DNA of 64,000 nucleotides. Source: Planotetraspora mira (GTDB taxonomy: Bacteria > Actinomycetota > Actinomycetes > Streptosporangiales > Streptosporangiaceae). Shown here in pieces: positions 36,525 to 46,137 of this stretch. A model generated the notes under the pieces. It made no database searches and had not been told where the DNA came from. It saw only the letters and a program-made list of their open reading frames with translations. Numbering within the stretch: the first letter of the stretch is position 1; every line of letters starts with the position of its first letter. The stretch is from the NCBI RefSeq assembly GCF_016863275.1, contig NZ_BOOO01000022.1, positions 62,001 to 126,000 on the forward strand, read 5' to 3'. Both the position numbers and the translations under genes were made by a program.

Positions 36525-37484
36525 TCAGCCGAGGGCGGCGATGAGGTCGTCCGCGGCCGAGTAGGGATCGACGGCGCCCGCGAGCAGGCGCTCGGCGAGC
36601 CCCTCGAGCCGATCCACGTGCGGATCGGCGAGCCTGGACCTGATCTGCGCGAGCGCGATCGCCTCGATCTCGTCCCTGGCGCGGGCCAGCCGCCGGCGAC
36701 GGAACTCGCCCGACTCCTCCAAGTGGGCGGCGTGCTTGTCGAGGGCGTCGAGCAACTCCTCGGCGCCCTCGCCCTTCGCCGCCACCGTGGGGACGATCGG
36801 GGGCCGCCACGGCGTGGTCGCGAGCGCCACCATGTTGCGCAGGTCGCGCACGGTCGCCTGGAGGCCGTCGCGGTCGGCCTTGTTGACGACGAACACGTCG
36901 GCGATCTCGAGGATCCCCGCCTTCGCCGCCTGGATGCCGTCGCCCATCCCCGGAGCCAGCAGCACGAGCGTCGTGTCGGCCAGCCGGGCGACGTCGACCT
37001 CGGCCTGGCCGACCCCCACGGTCTCGATGAGGATGACGTCGCAGCCGGCCGCGTCGAGGACGCGCAGCGCCTGCGGCGTGGCCCACGCGAGCCCGCCCAG
37101 GTGACCCCGGCTGGCCATGCTGCGGATGAAGACGTCGGGGTCGGTCGCGTGGTCCTGCATCCGCACGCGGTCGCCGAGCAGCGCGCCGCCGGTGAACGGG
37201 CTCGAGGGGTCTACGGCGAGGACGCCCACCCGGCTGCCGCGGGCGCGGAAGGCCCGGATGAGCATGCCCGTCGTCGTGGACTTCCCGACGCCGGGCGCGC
37301 CCGTCAGGCCGATCACCCTCGCGGTGTACGGCTTGCGTGTCCCCGTCGCGAGCTCGGCCATGACCTCGCGGAGCGTCGCGGCGCGCTCGGGGGCGGCCAC
37401 GGCGTTCTCGACCAGGGAGAGCAGGCGGGCGACCGCGCGCGGCCGGCCGCGTCGCGCGTCGGCGGCGAGCTCGCGGACGTCCAC
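36525..37484 (-). CDS. meaB: Methylmalonyl-CoA mutase-associated GTPase MeaB
   Basis: MeaB is a G3E-family GTPase chaperone that gates delivery and repair of adenosylcobalamin in acyl-CoA mutases. The 319-residue protein has Walker A GLTGAPGVGKSTT (Lys68), the switch segment ETVGVGQAEVDVA, NKAD for guanine recognition and VAVDPSSPFTGGALLGDRVRM read in two parts. The GTG at 37484 lies 2 bases after the thiolase stop. The pair thiolase-meaB next to mce matches SCO5398-SCO5400 of Streptomyces. Confidence 0.94.
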   Translation of the reverse strand: MDVRELAADARRGRPRAVARLLSLVENAVAAPERAATLREVMAELATGTRKPYTARVIGLTGAPGVGKSTTTGMLIRAFRARGSRVGVLAVDPSSPFTGGALLGDRVRMQDHATDPDVFIRSMASRGHLGGLAWATPQALRVLDAAGCDVILIETVGVGQAEVDVARLADTTLVLLAPGMGDGIQAAKAGILEIADVFVVNKADRDGLQATVRDLRNMVALATTPWRPPIVPTVAAKGEGAEELLDALDKHAAHLEESGEFRRRRLARARDEIEAIALAQIRSRLADPHVDRLEGLAERLLAGAVDPYSAADDLIAALG

Positions 37485-37486
37485 GT

Positions 37487-38686
37487 TCAGCTTCCGTCGC
37501 GACCGGAGGGAACGCGGATGATCAGGGCGTCGCCCTGGCCGCCGCCGCCGCACAGACCGGCCGCGCCCAGCCCGCCGCCACGCCGCCTGAGCTCGTGCGC
37601 GAGGGCCAGCACGATGCGCGCCCCGGACGCGCCGATCGGATGGCCGAGGGCGATGCCGCCGCCGTTGACGTTGACCTTGTCGAGCGGGATGTCCAGCTCC
37701 TTCGCCGACTGGAGCACGACCTGGGCGAACGCCTCGTTGATCTCGACCAGGTCGAGATCGCCCGTCGTCACCCCCTGCTTGCCGAGGGCCTGCTTGATGG
37801 CGTTGGCGGGCTGGGACTGCAGCGAATTGTCCGGTCCGGCCACGTTCCCGTGCGCGCCGATCTCGGCCAGCCAGTCGAGACCCAGTTCCTCGGCCTTGGC
37901 CCGGGACATGACCACCACGGCCACGGCGCCGTCGGAGATCTGGGAGGCGGAGCCCGCGGTGATCGTGCCGTCCTTCGTGAACGCGGGGCGCAGACGGGCG
38001 AGGCCCTCCACGGTGGTGTCGGGGCGGATGCCCTCGTCCGCCGAGAACAGGATCGGCTCTCCCTTGCGCTGCGGCAGGGAGACGGGGACGATCTCGTCGT
38101 CGAACAGGCCGTTCTTGGTCGCCTGCGCGGCGAGCTGATGCGACCGGGCGGAGAACTCGTCCTGCTCCTGCCGGGTCAGGCCGAGCCGCGCGTTGTGGTG
38201 CTCGGTCGACTCACCCATCGCCACCTGGTCGAACGCGTCGGTCAGCCCGTCGAGCGCCATCGAGTCGAGCACGCCGGCGTTGCCGTACTTGACGCCCTTG
38301 CGCAGGCCTGGCAGCAGGTGAGGCGCGTTGGTCATCGACTCCATGCCGCCCGCGACGACGATGTCGAACTCCCCCGCCCTGATGAGCTGGTCGGCCAGGG
38401 CGATGGCGTCGAGGCCCGACAGGCACACCTTGTTGATGGTGAGCGAGGGGACCGTCATGGGTATGCCCGCCTTCACGGCGGCCTGCCGTGACGGAATCTG
38501 ACCGGCCCCGGCCTGGAGAACCTGCCCCATGATCACGTATTGCACCTGGTCGGGAGCCACGCCCGCACGCGACAGGGCCGCCTCGATGGCGAGGCCGCCG
38601 AGGTCGACGGCGGAAAGGTCGGCGAGCGAGCCCAGGAGCCTTCCGATGGGCGTGCGAGCTCCGGCGACGATGACGGAACCAGACAT
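37487..38686 (-). CDS. Acetyl-CoA C-acetyltransferase (thiolase)
   Basis: The 399-residue thiolase has the nucleophile Cys88 in [12 protein letters not shown], the [15 protein letters not shown] segment, NEAFAQVVL, the His in [15 protein letters not shown] and the second catalytic Cys in [11 protein letters not shown]. It condenses or cleaves acetyl-CoA units. The start at 38686 (MSGSVIVAG) follows GGAGG at 8 bases. It is the counterpart of fadA4 (Rv1323) and SCO5399. It is divergent from mce and almost overlaps meaB. Confidence 0.94.
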   Translation of the reverse strand: MSGSVIVAGARTPIGRLLGSLADLSAVDLGGLAIEAALSRAGVAPDQVQYVIMGQVLQAGAGQIPSRQAAVKAGIPMTVPSLTINKVCLSGLDAIALADQLIRAGEFDIVVAGGMESMTNAPHLLPGLRKGVKYGNAGVLDSMALDGLTDAFDQVAMGESTEHHNARLGLTRQEQDEFSARSHQLAAQATKNGLFDDEIVPVSLPQRKGEPILFSADEGIRPDTTVEGLARLRPAFTKDGTITAGSASQISDGAVAVVVMSRAKAEELGLDWLAEIGAHGNVAGPDNSLQSQPANAIKQALGKQGVTTGDLDLVEINEAFAQVVLQSAKELDIPLDKVNVNGGGIALGHPIGASGARIVLALAHELRRRGGGLGAAGLCGGGGQGDALIIRVPSGRDGS

Positions 38687-38795
38687 TTGAGGGGCCTCCA
38701 TCACGAGATCAGGGCGACGGTGCCACCATACCCAGCAGGCGCCGGACGACCGCGAGAGCGGCCGCCGTTGAACGACACACGAAACGGAGTCCCAA

Positions 38796-39218
38796 ATGTT
38801 GCTCAGGATCGATCATGTGGGAATCGCCTGCCACAATCTGAGCGAGAAGATCGAATTCTACGAGTCGGTGTTCGGCCTGACCGTCGTGAGCCGGGAGATC
38901 AACGAGGAGCAGGGCGTTCGCGAGGCCATGCTGCACGTGGCGGACGGCGATCAGGGCGCTTCCTATGTGCAGTTGCTGGAGCCGCTCCACCCCGACACGG
39001 CGGTGGGCAAGTTCCTGGCCAAGCGCGGCGAGGGTGTGCACCATGTCGGATACGGAGTGACGGACATCACCAAAGCGCTGGCGGAAATCTCCGCGAAAGG
39101 CGTTCGTTTGCTCGATGAAAGACCGCGGCACGGATCGATGGGCGCCTCCATCGCCTTTCTCCATCCGAAAGACATCGGAGGGGTGCTCACCGAACTGGTG
39201 GAGACATCCAGACACTGA
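38796..39218 (+). CDS. mce: Methylmalonyl-CoA epimerase
   Basis: The 140-residue VOC-fold enzyme interconverts (S)- and (R)-methylmalonyl-CoA. It has the metal-binding repeats IDHVGIAC at the start and GVHHVGYGV in the middle, with YVQLLEPL and [15 protein letters not shown] near the end. Its position beside thiolase and meaB is conserved (Rv1322A, SCO5398). The mutase matching it in function is not in this window, as the mutase at 29217 looks isobutyryl-specific. Confidence 0.95.
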   Translation: MLLRIDHVGIACHNLSEKIEFYESVFGLTVVSREINEEQGVREAMLHVADGDQGASYVQLLEPLHPDTAVGKFLAKRGEGVHHVGYGVTDITKALAEISAKGVRLLDERPRHGSMGASIAFLHPKDIGGVLTELVETSRH

Positions 39219-39294
39219 TCCAAACGCAAGAAACGTTCATACGTAACAAGTAGCGCAGAAAGTCGGAGAGGGCCGCCAAGGCAGCGGTAGCGGA

Positions 39295-39308
39295 GTACGC
39301 TGGCGTAC
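39295..39308. promoter_or_regulatory. Palindrome GTACGCTGGCGTAC upstream of the Scy-like gene
   Basis: A 14-base palindrome lies 94 bases upstream of the Scy-like gene, within its presumed promoter region. Flanking GG and CC extend the symmetry. It may be an operator or part of the promoter. Confidence 0.35.
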
Positions 39309-39401
39309 CACCGGAGGTGGATGCCCGTGGGCTCCCCGCCTCGGATGTCCGAACCCCCCGTCCGGCCCGTGTAGCCGTCTCGACAACCAGGATCGAGCCT
39401 C

Positions 39402-40697
39402 ATGCAGTCCGACATCGACGCCCAGCTCAATAATTTCTTCGAAGACGCCCCTTCTCGGGAATTCGACGTGGTGCTCAGGGGCTATGACCGGCACCAGGTC
39501 CACGACCACTTGAAGACGCTCGACACCGAGCTGCGTCAGGCCAAGGAGCAGGTGACAGGTCTGCAGCGCGACCTGTCCGACTCGCAGCGACAGTTGCAGG
39601 AGCAGGAGCGCCCGACCTATTCCGGTCTGGGCGCCCGCATCGAGCAGTTGCTGCGCCTGGCGGAAGAGCAGGCCACCGAGCTCGTACAGGCGGCCAGGTC
39701 CGAGGCGAACGAGATCAAGGCAGCGGCACGGGTGGACGCAGCCGACCTGCGCGCCGCCGCGGAGAACGAGGCCGCCGAGAAGCGCGCCCTCGCCAACCGC
39801 GAGGCCGAGGACATGCGGAGCACCGCCGAGCGTGACGCCGAGGAGATCCGCTCCACCGCGAAGCGTGAGTCCGACGAGCTGACCTCCACCACCGAGCGCG
39901 AGGTCGCCAAGCTGCGCGCCACCGCCGACCACGAGGTCGCGGAGAAGCGCGCCGACGCCGAGCGTGAGATCGCCAAGCTGCGCACCACGACCGAGCGCGA
40001 GGTCGCCCAGCTCCGCGCGTCCACCAAGCGTGAGCGCGACGAGGTGCTGACCACGGCCAAGCGCCAGGCGGACGAGATGCGTGCGCAGGCTCAGCGCGTC
40101 CTGGAGGAGTCCGAGGCCAAGCGGGCCCAGGACGAGGCCGAGTTCGAGATCCAGCTCGCCGCCCGCCGCGAAGACGCCGAGCGGCAGGAGGCCGAGCGGC
40201 ACGCCACCGCGCAGGCCAACACGCAGAAGCTGGTCGCCGAGGCCGAGCAGCGGGCCGCGACCGCCGAGCAGCGGGCCACCAAGGCCACGCAGCAGGCCGA
40301 CCAGACCCGTCGCGAGGCGGACACGCACGCCAAGCAGTTGCTCGCGAACGCCCGCAAGAACGCCGACCAGGTCGTGGCCGAGGCGAAGTCGAGCTCCGAG
40401 TCGATCGTGAGCGACGCCAAGAGCGAGGCGGAGCGGACCCGCACCTCGATGCAGCGGCAGGTCGACGAGCTCACGCGCCAGCGCGACAGCATCACCAGCC
40501 ACCTCGCCCAGCTGCGTCAGCTGCTCGGCGGCGCGGCGCTGCCGGGCATGGAGCCCGAGCCCGCCCCGGTCACCGCGGCTCCGCCGAAGCCGGCCCTGTC
40601 GGCCGCGCCCCCGGTGAGCGAGAAGCCGGTCGTGGCGGCCAAGCCGGTCGAGCCCGCCCCCAAGGCGGACGACGACGCCGAATGGTGGCAGGAGTAA
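39402..40697 (+). CDS. Scy/FilP-like coiled-coil polarity protein with DivIVA-like N terminus
   Basis: The 431-residue protein begins with a DivIVA-like segment (EFDVVLRGYDRHQVHDHLKTL). An almost unbroken coiled coil follows from about residue 45 to 370, with internal repeats of the type TEREVAKLRATADHEVAEKR, and then a Pro/Ala/Lys tail. In Streptomyces, Scy and FilP sit next to mce at SCO5396-SCO5398 and organise polar growth and the cytoskeleton of hyphae. Here one gene of intermediate length occupies that place. A 17-bp terminator hairpin follows at 40735. The role in apical growth is inferred from synteny and architecture. Confidence 0.85.
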   Translation: MQSDIDAQLNNFFEDAPSREFDVVLRGYDRHQVHDHLKTLDTELRQAKEQVTGLQRDLSDSQRQLQEQERPTYSGLGARIEQLLRLAEEQATELVQAARSEANEIKAAARVDAADLRAAAENEAAEKRALANREAEDMRSTAERDAEEIRSTAKRESDELTSTTEREVAKLRATADHEVAEKRADAEREIAKLRTTTEREVAQLRASTKRERDEVLTTAKRQADEMRAQAQRVLEESEAKRAQDEAEFEIQLAARREDAERQEAERHATAQANTQKLVAEAEQRAATAEQRATKATQQADQTRREADTHAKQLLANARKNADQVVAEAKSSSESIVSDAKSEAERTRTSMQRQVDELTRQRDSITSHLAQLRQLLGGAALPGMEPEPAPVTAAPPKPALSAAPPVSEKPVVAAKPVEPAPKADDDAEWWQE

Positions 40698-40734
40698 CGG
40701 TCGGCGCATTCGGGGAGTTGGCGACGGCTATCTG

Positions 40735-40772
40735 AACAGGGCCCGGTGGGAACGATCCCGCCGGGCCCTGTT
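40735..40772. terminator. Bidirectional terminator hairpin
   Basis: A 17-bp stem (one G-U pair) with a 4-base ACGA loop separates the convergent Scy-like and alpha/beta hydrolase genes. Left arm 40735-40751, right arm 40756-40772. Confidence 0.85.
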
Positions 40773-40786
40773 CGTTCGCGCGCGTC

Positions 40787-41557
40787 TCAGCGGAGGGACC
40801 GGACGAACTCCGCGACGACGGCGTTGAAGGCCTCAGGCTGTTCGATCGCGGACAGGTGCCCGGCCTTCTCGATGACCGCCAGCTTCGCCTCCGGCACGGC
40901 CTGAGCCATCGCCTCGGCGTCGGAGGGCGGGGACAACTCGTCCTCGTCGCCCACGACGACCAGGACCGGCACGTCCAGGGCCCGCAACGTCTCGAAGGAG
41001 TCGGGCCGCCCGGCCATCGCCCGCTGGGCCCAGGCCACCGCTCCAGGCGGGGCCGCCTGCACCAGGCCGCGGACCCGCCCGACGACCATCCCCCGGCGCT
41101 GTTTGGTGGTCGTGCCGATCAGCGTGGGCAGGACGTCCTCCAGCAGCACTCCCGCGCCGCCGTTGAGCACCGCCGCGGCGATCCGCTCCCGGTTGGCCCG
41201 CGCCGCCTCCGTGTCCGCGCTCGCCTTGGTGTCGGCGAATATCGCGCCCATCAGGCGGTCCGGATGACGGCGGCACAGCGCCATCGTCACATAGCCGCCC
41301 ATCGACAGGCCGCCGACCACCGCCCGGTCGACGCCTTCGTCGTCGAGCAGCCGTGCCACGTCGTCGGCCATCGCGTCGACGGAAGGGTCCTCCTCGCCCA
41401 GCCGGGAGCCGCCGAAGCCGCGCAGATCCGGAGTGATCACTCTGCATTCGGATGCCAGAGCCTCACGCTGCGCGAGCCACATCGCCGATGAGAGCGGGAA
41501 GGCATGGAGCAGCACGAGGGGCATGCCACTTCCTGCCGATCGCGAGTAAAGCTGCAT
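40787..41557 (-). CDS. Alpha/beta hydrolase
   Basis: The 256-residue protein has the alpha/beta-hydrolase core: LVLLHAFPLSSAMW (oxyanion loop), nucleophile elbow GGLSMGGYV with the catalytic Ser, VVVGDEDELSPP with the acid, and KAGHLSAIEQP with the His. The substrate is unknown; relatives include 3-oxoadipate enol-lactonase-like and other esterases. The ATG at 41557 (MQLYSRSAG) is chosen for family length. The TACGTT hexamer 6 bases upstream hints at a leaderless promoter. Confidence 0.85.
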   Translation of the reverse strand: MQLYSRSAGSGMPLVLLHAFPLSSAMWLAQREALASECRVITPDLRGFGGSRLGEEDPSVDAMADDVARLLDDEGVDRAVVGGLSMGGYVTMALCRRHPDRLMGAIFADTKASADTEAARANRERIAAAVLNGGAGVLLEDVLPTLIGTTTKQRRGMVVGRVRGLVQAAPPGAVAWAQRAMAGRPDSFETLRALDVPVLVVVGDEDELSPPSDAEAMAQAVPEAKLAVIEKAGHLSAIEQPEAFNAVVAEFVRSLR

Positions 41558-41665
41558 CACGTCAACGTAACGCGCGATCGGCCGCTTGCCACCCTCCCCG
41601 CACCGAATCGCCCTCAACGCGCTCAGAGGCCGACGCTCAGAGGACGGCAGTCCGAGCGGGGCGGG

Positions 41666-42370
41666 TCAGACGGCGGTGGGCAGCGGAGCAGCCGACGGGT
41701 TGACCCGCTTGACGATCTCGTTCAACACGATCCGCACGTACGGCTCGCCCACCCACAGGTGCTTGGCCCCCTCGACCCCGACGACCTCGGCCTGGGGGAC
41801 ACGGCTGAAACGACGCGTGGCCTCCTCCGGCTGGAGGTAGTCGTCGAACTCCGGTACGAGGGCGATCAGGGGACGGTCGAACTCCGCCCAGGCGTCGAGA
41901 TCGGCGTCGGTGGCCCGGTGGAGCGGGGGCGACAACAGGATGGCGCCTTGGACGAGGGGATCCCTCCCCCACTTCAGGGCCAACTCGGTGCCGAACGACC
42001 AGCCGACCAGCCAGGGACGCGGCAGGTCGTGGAAGTCCGCGTACTCGAGCGCAGCGGCCACGTCGTACCGCTCTCCCTCTCCCCCGTCGAACGCCCCCTG
42101 CGACGTGCCGCGGTCGGAGGTCGTCCCACGGGTGTTGAAGCGCAACACGGCGAGGTCGGCGAGAGCCGGCAGCCGATAGGACGCCTTGCGCAGGACATGG
42201 CTGTCCATCATGCCGCCGTGCGTGGGAAGCGGGTGCAGGCATATCAGGGTGGCGGCGGGCGACCCGCTCTCCGGCAGCGCGAGCTCTCCCACCAGGGTCA
42301 GGCCGTCGGCCGTGTTCAGCTCGATGTCCTCCCGCTTGGCGGGCAGGACCGTCGACGCCCTGATGTCCAT
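41666..42370 (-). CDS. Alpha/beta hydrolase (dienelactone hydrolase-like)
   Basis: This 234-residue hydrolase shows ICLHPLPTHGGMMDSHV, then FNTRGTTSDRGTSQGAF, a nucleophile elbow GWSFGTELAL and EGAKHLWVGEP with the likely catalytic His. It resembles the small family typified by YpfH/CocE-like or DLH-like serine hydrolases. The start at MDIRASTV (42370) is supported by length; a longer frame to 42430 would run into repeat array D. Nothing nearby identifies its substrate. Confidence 0.8.
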   Translation of the reverse strand: MDIRASTVLPAKREDIELNTADGLTLVGELALPESGSPAATLICLHPLPTHGGMMDSHVLRKASYRLPALADLAVLRFNTRGTTSDRGTSQGAFDGGEGERYDVAAALEYADFHDLPRPWLVGWSFGTELALKWGRDPLVQGAILLSPPLHRATDADLDAWAEFDRPLIALVPEFDDYLQPEEATRRFSRVPQAEVVGVEGAKHLWVGEPYVRIVLNEIVKRVNPSAAPLPTAV

Positions 42371-42391
42371 CCCGACCCCAGCCCCTCCATC

Positions 42392-42615
42392 GTGATCATG
42401 CACAAGTTCTCCCACAGTATCCCTGACCATCCAATTCTCCCGCCGTGATCATGCGCAGGTTCGGCACCATCCCCCATGACCAGCACACCCTTCCCGCGTG
42501 ATCATGCACAGATTCGCCGCCGCCCCGCGCGACCAGGCCATACACCGTTCGTGATCATGCACAGGTTCGGACACAGCCCCGCCGACCAGGGCATCCGCCG
42601 TACGTGATCATGCAA
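42392..42615 (+). repeat. 53-bp repeat array D (five rightward cores)
   Basis: Cores start at 42392, 42445, 42498, 42551 and 42604, all exactly 53 bases apart. The second box is TGACCAT, TGACCAG, CGACCAG and CGACCAG in the four full units. The array fills the gap between the 5' end of the alpha/beta hydrolase gene and the 3' end of the small zinc-ligand gene, both on the opposite strand. The fifth core is truncated after GTGATCATGCA. The four full units are each open for 18 codons and closed by the TGA of the next core. Confidence 0.93.
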
Positions 42616-42625
42616 TGCGACACCC

Positions 42626-42943
42626 TCAGTAGCGACTGCGGCCGGGGCCTCGGTTGGCCCGGTTCCGCCAGCACGCCGTATGCCAGTGCCGCCGCTCGTC
42701 CTCGCCTCCGGGCCAGGCGGGCCAGCTCACGATGTGCGGCAGACCGGAACGGATCTCCTGCTCGCAGCCGGGGCATCGATAGGCCTTGCCGAGGGCCGGG
42801 CCGGACACGTTCCGCACCACCCAGTCGCCGTCCGGCGCGGTCTCCACCCGGTCCACGCCGGGAACCGCCTCGACCGGCCGTCCGGCCCCGCGGCCGTCAG
42901 GGCGATCGAACGGGCCGCGGCGGCGGGCACGACGCGGGCTCAC
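42626..42943 (-). CDS. Small putative zinc-binding protein
   Basis: The 105-residue protein has an Arg-rich N terminus and a compact C-terminal half. Possible metal ligands are YRCPGCEQEI, LPHIVSW and HWHTACWRNR (a CxxC pair, a His and a HxHxxxC group). Homologues in Streptomyces are often labelled ATP/GTP-binding protein, for which I see no P-loop. It is probably a small treble-clef or zinc-ribbon protein of unknown function. It ends 11 bases beyond the last core of repeat array D. Confidence 0.75.
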   Translation of the reverse strand: MSPRRARRRGPFDRPDGRGAGRPVEAVPGVDRVETAPDGDWVVRNVSGPALGKAYRCPGCEQEIRSGLPHIVSWPAWPGGEDERRHWHTACWRNRANRGPGRSRY

Positions 42944-43035
42944 GGCGACAGTCCTCCTCGAGGGGATGTGTCCTGCGAGAGATCACCTGACACAGGACAG
43001 AACGGCATATCCTCGTGCATTCTTCCAGGCCCACA

Positions 43036-44544
43036 TCAACGCGCGTACGCGCGGAATCCCGGCACGCCTGCCGTCACGAGTTGGTCGAGGAGCGGCGCGG
43101 GAGCGAATGACGGCTCGCGATACTCGGCGTAGAGCGCGCGCAGGCCGTCCCTGACCCTCTCCAGCCCGATGGCGTCGAGCATCTCGAACGGCCCGGCGGG
43201 ATAGCCGCAGCCCAGCCTCATCGCGTCGTCGATGTCCGCGGCCGTCGCGTAGCCCGAGTCCAGCATGCGGACCGCGTCGTTGAGATAGGGGTACAGCAGC
43301 GCGTTGACGACCAGTTCGGCCCGATCGCCGCACCGCACCGGCGTGCGCCTGAGCACGGTCACCAGATCCTGTACGGCTCCCGCCACGTCCTCGGACGTGA
43401 GGACGGTCGAGGCCACCTCGGCCACGCGGTCCCCCACCAGATGCAGGCCGACGAGCCGTTCGGGATGCGGGAGCCGTACGGCGAGTTCGATGACGGGCCG
43501 GTCCGAGAGCGCGACGACCACGTCGGCGTCGGCCACCGGGGTGAGATCGGACCTCTCGGCCACGGTCGACTTGAATCCGGCGGCGTCGAGGTCGGCGACC
43601 AGGCCGGCGACGTCGGGCCCGCTGCCGACGATGCCCACCATCGACACGACGGCCCTGGGCCCGGGCTCGTGGACGGCGGGCGTGGGGGCGGCGTAGGAGT
43701 AGAAACCCCGGCCCGTCTTCCGGCCGAGCAGCCCCGCGGTGACGAACTCGCGCAGGACGGGGGCCGGCGCGTGGCGGCGGTCCCGGCTCTCGCGGAACAA
43801 CACCTCGCACACCTCGTACGACGTGTCGAGACCGATGAGGTCGAGCAGCGTGAAGGGGCCCATCGGAAGGCCGAGACCGAGCTTCACGGCCGCGTCGATG
43901 TCGTCCCGGCCGGCAAGGCCTGATTCGAGCAGGCCGCAGGCGTGGTTGAGGTAGCCGAGCAGCAGCCGGTTGACCACGAAGCCCGCCCGGTCCCCGACCG
44001 TCACCGGCGTCTTGCCGAGCCGCCGGGCGAGGTCGGCGATCTCGGCGGCCAGGCCGTCCTCGGTCACGACGGTGCTGATCACCTCGACCAGCCTCATGAC
44101 CGGCGCGGGGTTGAAGAAGTGCATGCCGACCACCTGCGCGGGGCGCGAGGTCGTGGCGGCGATGGCGGTCACCGAGAGCGAGGAGGTGTTGGTGGCGAGC
44201 ACCGCGGACGGCTTGCAGATCCGGTCGAGATCCGAGAACAGGCCCCGCTTGTACTCCATGATCTCGGGGATCGCCTCGATGACGAGATCGGCGTCCGCCA
44301 GGTCCTCGCGGGAGATCGTGAAGGTGATCCGGCCGAGGAGGGCGGCCTGCTGCTCGGCGGTCATCCTGCCCTTCGCGACAGCCCTGGACGTGGAGGTCGA
44401 AAGGTGCCCGCGGCCTCTCTCGAGCGCCGCCTCGTCGGCCTCGACGCCGATCACTCTCATCCCCGCGCGGGCGAACACCTCCGCGATGCCCGCGCCCATC
44501 GTCCCGAGCCCGACGACTCCGACCGTCTCGAACGTCCGTGTCAT
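43036..44544 (-). CDS. 3-hydroxyacyl-CoA dehydrogenase with duplicated C-terminal domain
   Basis: The 502-residue protein starts [20 protein letters not shown], a Rossmann NAD-binding motif, and has [12 protein letters not shown] and [17 protein letters not shown] typical of 3-hydroxybutyryl-CoA dehydrogenases. Two copies of the helical C-terminal domain follow (about residues 185-280 and 400-495, each with a [11 protein letters not shown]-like segment), flanking a degenerate Rossmann-like stretch (about 290-390, [13 protein letters not shown]). It acts in beta-oxidation or C4-unit formation. It is divergent from nucS. Confidence 0.92.
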   Translation of the reverse strand: MTRTFETVGVVGLGTMGAGIAEVFARAGMRVIGVEADEAALERGRGHLSTSTSRAVAKGRMTAEQQAALLGRITFTISREDLADADLVIEAIPEIMEYKRGLFSDLDRICKPSAVLATNTSSLSVTAIAATTSRPAQVVGMHFFNPAPVMRLVEVISTVVTEDGLAAEIADLARRLGKTPVTVGDRAGFVVNRLLLGYLNHACGLLESGLAGRDDIDAAVKLGLGLPMGPFTLLDLIGLDTSYEVCEVLFRESRDRRHAPAPVLREFVTAGLLGRKTGRGFYSYAAPTPAVHEPGPRAVVSMVGIVGSGPDVAGLVADLDAAGFKSTVAERSDLTPVADADVVVALSDRPVIELAVRLPHPERLVGLHLVGDRVAEVASTVLTSEDVAGAVQDLVTVLRRTPVRCGDRAELVVNALLYPYLNDAVRMLDSGYATAADIDDAMRLGCGYPAGPFEMLDAIGLERVRDGLRALYAEYREPSFAPAPLLDQLVTAGVPGFRAYAR

Positions 44545-44601
44545 GGAGTCAGTTTTCCAGAGGGCCTCGTCACAGCCGCAAGCCCGGTAGGGTTGGCGCC
44601 C

Positions 44602-45276
44602 ATGCGGCTCGTCATCGCGCGGTGCAGCGTGGACTACGTGGGAAGATTGACGGCCCATCTCCCGATGGCGCCCCGGCTCATCCTGATCAAGGCGGACGGC
44701 TCGGTCTCCATTCATGCGGACGACCGGGCCTTCAAACCGCTCAACTGGATGAATCCGCCGTGCAAGATCCGCGAGGAGAACATCGACGGATCGGTCACCT
44801 GGTCGGTGATCCACGGGAAGACCGGCGAGAAGCTCGTGCTGACGATCGAGGAGATCCTCCACGACTCGAGCCACGAGCTCGGCATCGATCCCGGCCTGCA
44901 GAAGGACGGCGTAGAGGCCCACCTCCAGGAGTTGCTCGCCGAGCACATCACCACCCTCGGCGAGGGCTGGTCGCTGGTCCGCCGTGAGTACATGACGGCG
45001 ATCGGCCCGGTGGACATCCTGTGCCGCGACCACCTGGGCGGCAGCGTCGCCATCGAGATCAAACGGCGGGGCGACATCGACGGCGTGGAGCAGCTGACGC
45101 GCTATCTGGAGCTGCTCAACCGGGATCCGCGGCTGGCGCCGGTCAAGGGCGTCTTCGCCGCTCAGGAGATCAAGCCCCAGGCCAGGGTGCTCGCGGCGGA
45201 CCGCGGCATCGACTGCGTCATCCTCGACTACGACGGCCTGCGCGGCATCGAGCCGGAGAACCCCACCCTGTTCTGA
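44602..45276 (+). CDS. nucS: Mismatch-specific endonuclease NucS/EndoMS
   Basis: NucS performs non-canonical mismatch repair in actinobacteria, which lack MutS and MutL; it cuts both strands at mismatches and is helped by the beta clamp. The 224-residue protein begins [16 protein letters not shown] and has the RecB-like nuclease motif [13 protein letters not shown] and [17 protein letters not shown]. The C-terminal end NPTLF fits the usual clamp-binding tail. The ATG at 44602 gives family length. Gene order matches Rv1321 and SCO5388. Confidence 0.95.
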   Translation: MRLVIARCSVDYVGRLTAHLPMAPRLILIKADGSVSIHADDRAFKPLNWMNPPCKIREENIDGSVTWSVIHGKTGEKLVLTIEEILHDSSHELGIDPGLQKDGVEAHLQELLAEHITTLGEGWSLVRREYMTAIGPVDILCRDHLGGSVAIEIKRRGDIDGVEQLTRYLELLNRDPRLAPVKGVFAAQEIKPQARVLAADRGIDCVILDYDGLRGIEPENPTLF

Positions 45277-45452
45277 CGCGCTGTCTGGGTTATTCTGGGG
45301 GCCGGCGTTGATCCGACGCCCAACCTCCTTCGGCCCTCCCCGGCAGGGCCGCCCGGTGGAGGCAAAGGGGACTCGCTGCCTCGGATCGCTGGTCATCCAC
45401 CCGCCACTGGGTTCCTCGCCGGGGGTCGAGCCTTCGTGGTGTCGAGGGTCTG

Positions 45453-46013
45453 ATGACAGCGAACAAGCACTTCAAGCGTCGTGTCCGTGAACGCGCCCGC
45501 CGTACCGGAGAGTCCTACACCGCTGCCCTCAGGCACCTGCGACGCGTCGATGCCGAGGAGCGGCACATGGAATGGCAGCGCATAGAGAAGCCCGAGTTCG
45601 GCTATGCCGTACATGTCCCTGAGGATTGGGACGAACGGCCGCCGAACCTGAAGAACAGCCCACTGGAGACCGCCAGGTTCGGCCAGCCGACCGATCGCAG
45701 GCACAGCGTCATCGTCTTCCGGGGATGGCCGCGGCCGGGCTCGACCGCGGCCGACGCCGCCGAACTGGTGCGGCCGATCCTGGAATCAGCGGGATTCAGC
45801 GACTTCCAGATCACTGACGTGGAGGTCGCAGGACGCCTGGCCGCCCGGCTCGACTGCGCCAAGCACGACGCCGGCCGAGTCTGGGCCGTCCGTGAATACT
45901 TCGTCGTCCACGACGACGTGCGGTTCTGCCTCGGCTGCGGGTCGTCCGTACCGGAAGAGGACGACCTGCTCTTCACGGCCATCGCCGAGCGTTTCGAGAT
46001 CCTCGAGTCCTGA
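45453..46013 (+). CDS. Hypothetical actinobacterial protein
   Basis: I do not recognise a characterised family. The 186-residue protein starts with a basic helix pair (NKHFKRRVRERARRTGES then YTAALRHLRR), a pattern I have seen at the N terminus of other actinomycete proteins. A mixed alpha/beta domain follows, with YAVHVPEDWDERPP, FRGWPRPG and VHDDVRFCLGCGSS. There is no signal peptide or membrane helix. It lies between nucS and the ABC exporter in the same direction, with a TATTCT hexamer at about 45291 that may be its -10 region. Confidence 0.7.
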   Translation: MTANKHFKRRVRERARRTGESYTAALRHLRRVDAEERHMEWQRIEKPEFGYAVHVPEDWDERPPNLKNSPLETARFGQPTDRRHSVIVFRGWPRPGSTAADAAELVRPILESAGFSDFQITDVEVAGRLAARLDCAKHDAGRVWAVREYFVVHDDVRFCLGCGSSVPEEDDLLFTAIAERFEILES

Positions 46014-46137
46014 CGGGCGGTGCCTCCCGGCCGGCGTCTCACCCGCCGCCGGCCGGCGGCCGTTCCCTCCCGCGAAGGACCGGCGAATCATCCGATTGGA
46101 GGTGACGCGGCAGCCGTAGATCCACGAACCTATAGGC

